Part shown: one piece after another, positions 36,942-45,914 of the stretch
Layout: each line of letters begins with the position of its first letter
Numbering within the stretch: position 1 is the stretch's first letter
From: Rutstroemia sp. NJR-2017a BVV2
Taxonomy: Eukaryota > Ascomycota > Leotiomycetes > Helotiales > Rutstroemiaceae
NCBI GenBank assembly: GCA_002946415.1
Contig: NJPS01000062.1
Coordinates: 806,001 to 870,000, forward strand
Reading direction: 5' to 3'
DNA length: 64,000 bases
Notes under the pieces: generated by a model
The model's database searches: none
Told to the model about the DNA's origin: nothing
What the model saw: the letters and a program-made list of their open reading frames with translations, nothing else
Translations under genes and position numbers: made by a program

Positions 36942-38124
36942 TGATTGTGGTTGGGGTTGGTAATAAAGATTTCAGAAGAGTGGTTTTCTGAGAAGAAAAG
37001 GATAACTTCGGGAAACAAGGGCACGTTTATCGAACTTAATACTTAAGAAAGAGTCGCGGTTGCTACTTTTTATGGGTTAAGAGTGCTGTTTGAGGAAGCA
37101 TAGGTTAGAAATCCCCTTGACAAGTATCAAGCGGTTAACTTGTGCCACGGATTGGACCAGGCCGTACAACATTTCGATAAACGTGCCAGATTCTTCAGTC
37201 TAGGACGAAAATGTCGATAGTTCGACGATAGTTGGGTGGGTCGAAGAATATTATTTATAAAGGTCACGGCTGGAGGCATGATACCCCAGTATTTGTACGG
37301 TTATTGCATCAAGAGGGAAGCCTTAACGAACCATTCTACATAGAAAACACCTTAGAGCACCGATTCCAGAAGTCAGAACTCGCTCCTTCGGATGGTACGG
37401 CCAAGAGGATGTAGATATTCATTAATCATTTGGTATATATAATGTTTTCAAGAACTTTTCTTCATAATTTGAATTTGTCATGGTTTCGTGTTATTACACA
37501 CCGCATCTACTGCGGCTGGAGTACAGGCGCACAGACACATGATTGCCGTTGAGTAGAGGGAATCACGCAGTGAGGATACTCTTGCTGAACATAACATAAC
37601 ATAACATGCACGCTCGAACAAAATTGAAACATCAGACATCAGAGAGCGCTAACTAGTCGAGAATTATCCAACAGGAAATCGAAGCTGTTACATGGACGTT
37701 CTCTAAGAGGCTGGAAAAAGAACAGGGGTGTTTGATTCCGTTATATCTGTAATTACCGGAGCCGACGAAAGCTCAAGACTATGTATGTGAATGTATGCGA
37801 ATGAGTATGGTACTTCGCTTTGTATGGCTACGAGCTCTTCTCTTATGCGACCCATCAGCAAAGAAGCGTCTAACTGTTGGTTTCCACAATTCTGTATCAG
37901 CAAAGAAAAGTCCAACTGTTGGTTTTCACAGATTCTGTATCGCTTATTGGCCACATGCGCCTCACTGTCGCATTAAATCAAATAGTCCCTGTAACCAACA
38001 TTCAACGAGTACCTTTCAAAAGTACCTCTGCGTCGCTCTTCACTTCCCTCCTGTTACACACCATACCGTCGTACATGTTCTTTTTTATAATATACATAAA
38101 CTTTCCTTTCCCCGATAACAATTA
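36942..38124. other. Intergenic region with a 42-bp tandem duplication
   Basis: It contains ATAAC repeats near 37590-37605 and a two-copy duplication at 37855-37939 (listed separately). No recognisable gene. It includes the promoter of the gene at 38125. Confidence 0.5.
37855..37939. repeat. Imperfect 42-bp tandem duplication
   Basis: Copy 1 is 37855-37896 and copy 2 is 37897-37939. They share the start TCAGCAAAGAA and core AACTGTTGGTTT, and differ by a few substitutions and one inserted base. The minus-strand frame 37703-37954 stays open through both, giving repeated NQQLD motifs. Confidence 0.85.
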
Positions 38125-39163
38125 ATGCATCTCCTCATTCTCTCCTCGCTTATATGGACATGGACCGGCTCCGCATCCGCATCCCTCATCACTCCTCGCC
38201 CACCCCATCCCACTCCTTTCCCTAATGCCAACCCACGCATCGCAGCGCGTCAAACCACCACTTTCGAATCCATCTGCGGCTACCTCGACGGCAACGCTTT
38301 CGGAGCATGGACCGCAGCCCCAGGCTTCGACTGCCGTCAAGACACCAGCGCCGGTGTCTGGGGCTTCTGCGACAACACCATCCAAGATGTACGCGATTGC
38401 AGCATACCTGGATTCTGTATAGATAACAGTAACTGCGCCTCTGGTTGCGGGGTTTCTGGACAAAGAACGATCGAATGGTATGCTGCTTCTACTTCAAACC
38501 CTCCTGAAGAAATACCTAGAGAACTAACACAAGCACGTGTATTGTAGCACAGATTCCGCTTCCCCTTCGTGCTATTTCGCCTTCTTGTCATCCCAACAAC
38601 AGACTTATGCTTTGGTTAGTTGTTCGGATCGCACGAAAAATGATTTTTATCTGGCGACGCCGAATACCACTTTTACGGGGGTGGCTGCTGCTGCTTCGTC
38701 TTCGAGTCTTTCGTCATTGACGGTCGGCACCGGATCTTTGACTTCTTCTTCATCCAGTTCCGCAACTCCATCTTCTCCGACGATCTCCTCATCTCTCGCT
38801 ACTAATACTAACACCGGCCCATCCACACCCAGCAGTTCAAGTAATCCAAGCTCTTCATCTTCATCAAACAACATAGGAGCAATCGTCGGCGGAGTCCTCG
38901 GCGGTCTCGCTCTCATCTTTCTGATTGTCGTCGGCCTGATATTCTTGAAGCGCTCCTCCCGCTCGGTATCGAAGTCGCAACCTCAACCTGAAGCTGGATA
39001 TGCGCCGTTTGTTGCTAATCCTAAGGGGTTGCATGAGATGTACGGCAGAGATGAAGCGAGGGAACTGATTGATACGAGTCCGGGGGGGATGAGTAGACTG
39101 AGTAGTATGAGGATGGAAGTTAAAAAGAAAGCTGATTTTGGTCCTGTGGAGCTGCATGGTTGA
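38125..39163 (+). CDS. Ser-rich type I membrane protein with Cys-rich ectodomain
   Basis: Two exons (38125-38477, 38548-39163), 322 aa, phase-2 intron of 70 nt. Signal peptide at the start (MHLLILSSLIWTWTGSASAS). The ectodomain, about residues 45-150, carries about ten Cys (FESICGYLDG, FDCRQDTS, WGFCDNT, DCSIPGFCIDNSNCASGCG, then ACYF-like and VSCSD), so it is probably a disulphide-bonded module. A Ser/Thr stalk follows, then one transmembrane helix (IGAIVGGVLGGLALIFLIVV, about 235-260), a basic stop-transfer and a ~60-residue tail with a DEARELIDTS motif. This architecture is widespread in filamentous ascomycetes and is usually annotated as hypothetical; a wall-sensor-like role is inference. 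No catalytic motif is seen. Confidence 0.85.
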
Positions 39164-39613
39164 TGGATGGGTAGATATTACGTGGGGATAGAACAGAATG
39201 ACTGAATGATGATGGTTTGTATGGATGTATAATGATTTGAGGCTGAGAGTGGTAAAACTGAAGGTGCATAGAGCAGCTGTGAAGCACGTGAAGCGATTCC
39301 CGGAAACTGGTGAATGAAGACATGGCTGGCGACCTCGACGGATAACCTGCCTTCACGGAGCTTGCTCGAGCTACAGAGTGGAGGAAACATTAGACACAGA
39401 AAGAATGCACAGTTAAATCAAACAATTACATGGAATTCAAGAGGAAAGCTCTGCCATATCTAGAACTGTTCGGTAAGTATACTATCTATGAAATTCCTCG
39501 TAAATATATCCTCTAAAACTATCCTACTTCGTAACTTCACAATCCTTACTTGAGCCCCATTTTACCCCGCATCACCCCTCCCCCAAACCTTCTTCCCCTC
39601 CCCTCCACATCAT
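39164..39613. other. Convergent intergenic region
   Basis: It holds the 3' ends of a plus and a minus gene; the right end becomes C-rich. Nothing else seen. Confidence 0.5.
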
Positions 39614-40672
39614 CTACTTCCCATACCCCCCCAATTTCACCCCCACCCCCACCCCCAACCCCTTCCCCTTCCCCTCACTCCCACTCCCCCCCTCCTCACC
39701 CCCGACCCCCAACCTCCTCTCCCTCATCACCATCCCCTCCCCTTTCCTCACACACCTCCTCCTCCAAAACCACAACCCCCCCACACACACCAAACACAGC
39801 ATCCACAGCACATGCGTCAAGAACAAAAACAAACTCCCAGGCTTCACTCCCAGAATCCTATTCTCCTCGCGGGTGCGGGACAGGAGCGCTGTGATGTTGT
39901 ATGCCATAGCCGAGAGAGCCGTGGCGAAGGAGAGGAAGGTTAGGAGTAGGGACTTGGGGGGTGTGAGTAAGTGTGGAGATGTAGAGGGAACGGGAAAAGA
40001 TTAGGAAGAAGACTCACACATTCCGTAAAAACCAACCCAGTATACCCAAAACGCCAATACAAAGGCACGACAACCGCAGCAGGGAGAAACACGATGAGCA
40101 TTAATATATAGAGGCCTATGATAGGCGTCGCGATAGATTTATAAAGATGCTGGATCTGCGACTGTGTCGTCGTCGAGCTGGAGTGTTTATCTTCAGATGA
40201 GGAGGGTATTGTGAGATTGGGGAGGCGGAATGTGAGGGCTGGGATTTGTTAGTTATGCGGATATATAAATTGAAAAGGATGGACAGAAAACCAAAAGGAG
40301 GAAGAGGAAGCAAATGAAAAAGAAGAGAAACTCACGCTCAATCCTCATACATCTCCTCTCCTCCCCCGCCGTCCCATTCCCATTCAAACGCGGCCCATGG
40401 CCACACAGCGCAAAGGGATAGATTTCATACAGTACCAACTCGCTATGATTCGTCGATGCAGATGCAGCGGTATTGTTATTCTTAAGCCCAACGCTCTTGA
40501 GCGTAAAAATAGGCTGGTGGATATGTTCGGAAGCGAGGAGCAGGACTATGAGAGCGAAGATGAGGAGTTTGAACACGGCGAGGATGGCGAGAGTTTTTTT
40601 CTCGGAGCCGGTTAAGGAGCGGAGGTGCTGGGTTAGGCGGGTTTTGAGAGGGGGGGCTGGGGTTTGTTGCAT
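39614..40672 (-). CDS. Four-helix membrane protein (SUR7/PalI-like layout)
   Basis: Three exons (40672-40336, 40238-40018, 39952-39614), 298 aa; both inner joins have good GTGAG(T) donors and phases 1 and 0. Four hydrophobic segments: TLAILAVFKLLIFALIVLLL near 30, IIGLYILMLIVFLPAAVVVP near 150, LLLTFLSFATALSAM near 190, and LFLFLTHVLWMLCLVCVGGL near 225. A loop of about 100 residues between helices 1 and 2 has NNT, NHS and NGT glycosylation sites and two Cys, as in the SUR7/PalI group of eisosome or pH-sensing proteins, but the diagnostic motif of that family is not clear, so the family name is tentative. The C-terminal tail is basic then Gly-rich, encoded by an extremely G-rich stretch. Confidence 0.75.
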
Positions 40673-42250
40673 GGTGGTTTGGATAGGCGATGTTTATGTT
40701 TGGCTTGCGATGCGTTGGAAGGAAGAAGAGTCATATGTCGCTCTGATACGAAGAGTTGTAAGAGGAACTGAGCTGAACGAAGCTATTTATTTAACAAGTA
40801 AACAGACAGACAGTAAGAAGAAATTGTGCATGAAGTGGATGGTTGAATCATGTATATTGTTGACTCTTTATCCAAAAGTGGTTTTGTTAGCTGAATCATC
40901 GAAGCGGGTTCTTGATTTGAAGACGAGATGTGTGAATGTGCATGGTTGCTCTTTCCTCGACCTCGTCATGTCGTTCGTTATAGGAGGAACGAAGGAGATG
41001 GCAGGTGTACCTCGCACTTGGAGGAAATTTTGCCTTGCGATTTTTGTGAAGTGAAACCACACTTCGGAGAATTGATGGAACTGACATGTAATTTTGTATG
41101 ACACCTAGGATAACGAGTTTGAGAGGATGATGTTCAATATGACAAGGAACGCATTCAGTAAATACCATGAACTCACAATTCTCAAGCCCAAATTCACTAC
41201 ATCATGTACTTAACCAACTATCAGCAAACTTTTCTTCCTGCAGCCCAGCATGCAGATATTCCATAACTTCTGCTACAAAAATAACCGTCCCCGTTCACGT
41301 ATAGTAGGAAGATACATGCGTTACAAGTTCAAGCCGTCGAACCTCCAATGGCTTCTATTCTCACGACCCTCTTTCGGCGACCATCCCTTCCTCCACAGAA
41401 GTAGAAAGGCGCTCTAAGTGAGAAGATCCAGACGATCTGTCGTCGAAACAATAACATATAAGCTTATACCTGACATCATATCACTGAGTCACTAGATCTG
41501 AGTCTGGACAGTGATTAGACACGAGACAGTCCAACCACCGCAGTGGAATCAAACCTCAGGCGTCATAGACATGCAAAAATGGGACTGGTCGAAAACCGAG
41601 AGATACTCCTCTCGGGGAAATGATGGCAGGTATTGCAAGCTAACTCATGTGTGGAAATGCGTGAGTAGTATGTTAAATGAAACTCGATTAATTGGGAATC
41701 TATAGTGATGACACGCACCACTCTCTCTACTTCAAATAAGAGTGCATAGCGTAACAGACAGTAAGCGGAGTGATAGCCACACTTGATGCCATCACAACAT
41801 GTAATCCTCGAGCGAAAGAGCTTAACGGTGCGAGAGTTACAAGGCCTAGGCAACTAGCTACGTGCACATATGCCTTCGCTAAGAAGCAGATAAAACCGCA
41901 CCATAGCATCCTCCTACTAGATAGAGCCCCTTCCCTCGTAAATCATACCCGTGCAGTAGATGGTGGATGCCAATCATGATGATTTGCTTTGGGATTTATG
42001 TCGTAGCCGGGTTGGCACGCATTTAGATAGCGTCCGCTGCACGCGGAGAGGATGTTCCAAAATGTGACGATGATCAAATAGGAGGATAAACCTGGCACGT
42101 ACTTGCTTGCTCTAGACAAACAACATCAGACTGGATCTTAGGGCTGAAGGTCCAAATTCCCAAATGACTCGGACGGTGTCACATACACGACCTATGCGAC
42201 TCAAAGTAGAATCCACTCCGTAGTCCTGACTTGGTACCTGATACATACTT
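40673..42250. other. 1.6-kb intergenic region
   Basis: It contains the promoter of the four-helix protein and the 3' flank of RRP43. The plus-strand frame 40473-41054 is largely antisense to exon 1 of the membrane-protein gene and shows no motif. No gene called. Confidence 0.5.
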
Positions 42251-43282
42251 TCACCCTAACAGCGGATTCAGCTCATGCCATCTTGTTTCCGCCAACTCCA
42301 AAATCTCCCTCATCTGATCCTTTCCAACAATTACTCCTCCAGCTTTGGATAAGCTGAGTAGTTTTACTTTGTCTTCCTCACAATCAACAACTACTGTGAC
42401 AGATTCATCGCACAATCCTTCCTCAAAAGTATCCGGGTCCACCAGAATCCAGTACTTCTTGTCCTTTCCCTGCATCTGTTCCTTCACCTTGAAAACCAAA
42501 GATGTAACTGCAACCGGCACACCCCTCAATGTGAGTTTTTTAGATAGAGATATATCGTCGTCGCATAGTATCATTTCTCGATCGGCGTCCCAATACGCTT
42601 TCGGTAATCTTACATTCCTCAACGCGGATACGACAGCAGCCCATGCTGCATCAAATGGGTTTCCATCAAGAGAGATAAACAGAATATCAATGTATAATGT
42701 CCAAAACGCCTTGACCTCTGGTTCAACATTTTCCGGCTCTTCGTCATCCTCCATCCTATCTTGCTCGCTCAGATCTGGTGGCTGATACCAGATCCGTAAA
42801 TCCTCGTCGTCTACCATCCGCGAGCTGTGCAATAATGAATATATCCTCGTGCTCAAACTTTGTGCCAGAGTAGTTGGCGGCTGACCAGGTAAGAACGCAG
42901 GCGAACATCCTGTTGCTAGCTCGATATTCGGAACAACAAGATCGAGCTCTTTTGCTTCGTTGTAACCTGGTCTTGAGGAAGGGGATGTAGTGGATTTATC
43001 GACGCGATAGGTTCCGACATTGCTGGCGAGAAGTATTTCCCCTCTGACTCCGCAGACTACGGCAGTATCTCCTATGCGAACCACGGCGCTACCTTCAGCA
43101 TGGGTGAGTGACCCTGTGTTGATATAAGGTGCGCGGAACTGGGTTGGAGATCGACCATTTGCGCGCTTGGAGGGTGTGGTGGAGGAGTTAGGTTGCAGAT
43201 GCGCGAGGAGGTATGGATGAGGAGAGAGCTTTGCGAATGTTTCCCGTGGGAATGAGAGAGTAGGCTGGGCTGTAGTCGTCAT
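42251..43282 (-). CDS. RRP43: Exosome core subunit Rrp43 (RNase PH-like)
   Basis: A single exon of 343 aa. Seen: N-terminal PRETFAKLSPHPYLLAHL, the RNase PH fold start (FRAPYINTGSLTHAEGSAVV, then RIGDTAVVCGVRGEIL), a middle block ending in AFWTLYIDILFISLDGNPFD, and the C-terminal KYWILVDPDTFEEGLCDESV. These match the Rrp43/OIP2 branch, one of six RNase PH-like proteins of the nine-subunit exosome ring. Known role: structural, catalytically inactive, in 3'-5' processing and decay of RNA in nucleus and cytoplasm. Length is close to the usual for fungal orthologues, slightly longer because of an acidic insertion (MEDDEEPENVEPE). A CCAAT (in AACCAATCAT) lies about 130 bp upstream of the start. 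Confidence 0.92.
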   Translation of the reverse strand: MTTTAQPTLSFPRETFAKLSPHPYLLAHLQPNSSTTPSKRANGRSPTQFRAPYINTGSLTHAEGSAVVRIGDTAVVCGVRGEILLASNVGTYRVDKSTTSPSSRPGYNEAKELDLVVPNIELATGCSPAFLPGQPPTTLAQSLSTRIYSLLHSSRMVDDEDLRIWYQPPDLSEQDRMEDDEEPENVEPEVKAFWTLYIDILFISLDGNPFDAAWAAVVSALRNVRLPKAYWDADREMILCDDDISLSKKLTLRGVPVAVTSLVFKVKEQMQGKDKKYWILVDPDTFEEGLCDESVTVVVDCEEDKVKLLSLSKAGGVIVGKDQMREILELAETRWHELNPLLG

Positions 43283-45914
43283 CGTTAAATGTTGTGTATG
43301 GTCACTCCAATTGCGGAATATGACAAGGCGGAAATTTTGGTTTATCGAATTGAGGACGTCGGCTGAACTTTTTTAGTTGAGCTAAATGAACAGCGGGGCC
43401 AGCCGCAGCTAGCTAACCAATCATGGGTAAGCAGCTCGCCAGGCTGAAAAATCGGAAGGCGAGGCTGAGGGTTCTCCCGTGGTGCGCACCGCCAGTCGGG
43501 AAGTTTACACAACAACTTGCGGCACGCTTGGCCCTCTGCTTTTCACGATATTAAGAATCATTAGCCCTCGAGAATGTCGCGAAGGGTATCATCAATGGCG
43601 CTTATGGCAATTTGTTCCTGCAGCAGCTTACAACAAAATCTCGTGATGGTGTGCATGTGTCTCAAAGTTCCCCACTTAAGCACTTTGCCCGCATTGAAAT
43701 ATAAAGATGCGCAAGGGCCAGGTGAACCCTTTGAAGCCGCCATCACCTTGCAGGCTTGCTGTCGACTCGAAGAAATCACGATAATCTCGAAAAAGACCCC
43801 GGAGCACTTCGGTCCCGACTGCTTTAAGGGGAGACTCCACAAATTCCTCACTGTATCTCGCAGTCACCTAATCCTCAAGGGTGTCCAAGAAGGGCTTGCA
43901 TTTCCCATCAATCGCATCAAGAATATGAAGAGTCTCGATTGGCATGGCACTCGGCATTGGGTTCTTATGAGCGATTGGATACCTCGTTGTTCAAGCAGAC
44001 ACTCGCCAAGTTGCTGTGACTCGGCATATTGGCATTTGATCGACATGTTACCCACTTTTGGGCCGAATGTGGAAGCCACTATCACTTGCCTAGGCGTGGT
44101 TGTGTGATATTGGGACAACGACTGACTGATAGCTTCATTCTTTCCTTTGTATTTCGTGCGAGGAGCGTCAACTGAACCGTGAGGGCTTTCCGACAGGTCA
44201 GTATCATACGAAGTAGAGTCTCCAATAGCCTTACACCTGGGTTCTATCTTGGCCTTTGAAGGCGCTTTTGATGACTATTGGGCCAAAGTTATCGATCTCA
44301 TCGATATCGCTGCGGGCTGAGATTTATCCTATCCGGACCTGACAAATCCGGTATCTCAGTTGCACGAATGCAACCCTGGCTAAGTTAACTTTGCGCTTTG
44401 CAGTCAAGCTTCAGCATACTGCAGTCTGTACAAGCACAAGTACACTGCACAGTGCCATGATTGCACGAGGGTAGGGACTTGGTAATCTGTCGGGTCGGGG
44501 AATAGCAGGGGATGCTGGGGCTTAGCGAAGCAATCAACGTGCTCCTGTTACCGCCCTACTACATCTACAACCTCGGAAAGCTCGACTTCTGAGCCTTGAT
44601 TGGTCAGGCCCACGAAGAAACCATCACAATGGCGACGGGGCACGTTTTGTATGTCTCATACTTCCATCCACCCGTCTTGGGGTTTGACTGGCCAATTCGC
44701 ACAGTATCCACGAAAAATTTCTCTGATCATTCTCTCACCCTGCATGGAACCTCCGCGACGCATTCAAATCACACCCTCCACTAGCTGCTAGCTGTATGTC
44801 GTCGCATTGTTCACACGACTGATACAGATAGTATCATTATTTTAAGATCCGGTAAGCACACACTTTCTACTGTACTTACCTGCCGCGCTTGGTTCACATC
44901 CGGGCCTTTTTGATTAGAGAATAGGGCACCATAGGGCACCATACGACACTTGGAGCACAACCCCCGTGTGAAATGGCATGATTTGTTCTGGCCTTTCATA
45001 GGCTCTCACGGCGCACGTCCTTGATATATCTGCACATCCCCATCTTTTCGGCGAACATCACTTGCATGGGACGGATGCACTCGATAACGGAATCCACGGC
45101 ATTTCTCTGCATTTGGTCAAGCGAAATCAGTTGGGGTCCATTTCCGCCGCGGCATCCTGAAGGGTGGCGGCCAATGCTAGTTAAGACCAGATCCTTCGAA
45201 AATCACCAGCAAAGCATCAACCTCAGATCCATATCCATCGACTTCTCCTTGCCACCCTTCGTCATCCAGGCTCCCAGGGAAACAGATATCCAGCAACCAA
45301 CCCCGAATGGCCTTCAGTAACACTCCCTTCTGTCTTCTCCCACCGAAACCATTGTGGCTTCGGGTAGGCACATATCACAAAAAGTGATCGGGTGCAATAA
45401 TTGATAGCGGTTGCAGGTGATGAGGTGATGGTTTGGCTCCACCTGCAGGAACATTTGCATCTTGGCATATTACTGATCGGGCATTCCCCACACCGATATT
45501 CTCTGTGATATATCCCACCATCTTAGACTTTATCCGGATGGGACACTGCTGTGTATTCTTGTCGTACTTTATGTTACCACTTTCTATTTTCTTTTCTTGA
45601 CGTCTTGTCATCATTACTCACTCACGCTTACGACTCGAATCGCGGGATCTGGGATTCCTCTTCGCATAGCAACTTAGACGACACAACTTCGCAGCGACAC
45701 AGACCATATACACATATATATCGATACTCGATGTTCATGCTGTACCTCAAAGAAATCTAGTCGGGGTTCGACCACACCAGAACCGTCCCGCTGGTTCAAT
45801 TCGTATATACCTCCTCGAAGGCGAGTCTGTTCTCACGACTAACGACCTCGACCTTTCGAAAGCACGGGACTGCCTTGTGATTTAGTCAAACGAACACTCC
45901 GATATTCATTCACC
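43283..45914. other. Intergenic region containing a decayed gene
   Basis: Besides the putative pseudogene at 43561-43990, frames here are short and without motifs. The last few hundred bases are the promoter and leader of the ferric-reductase-like gene. A GCACCATA direct repeat occurs near 44927-44945. Confidence 0.5.
43561..43990 (-). pseudogene. Remnant of an unidentified protein-coding gene
   Basis: Protein-like sequence on the minus strand is broken. One frame reads PIETLHILDAIDGKCKPFLD then LED, meets a TAG at 43870-43868, continues in frame as VTARYSEEFVESPLKAVGTE and on to WPLRIFIF, then coding character jumps to the next frame near 43690 (NAGKVLKWGTLRHMHTITRF, ending in RDILEG and a stop at 43561). 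The segments have normal amino-acid balance and helix-like spacing. I cannot name the family. The alternative is a real gene with an intron near 43690-43760, but the internal TAG has no obvious flanking splice sites. Confidence 0.4.

Noticed and set aside
40473..41054. 193-codon plus-strand frame
   Set aside because: Largely antisense to exon 1 of the four-helix membrane protein, with no motif of its own.
45760..45785. GGTTCGACC resembling a tRNA T-loop
   Set aside because: No acceptor stem pairing or D-arm sequence found around it.
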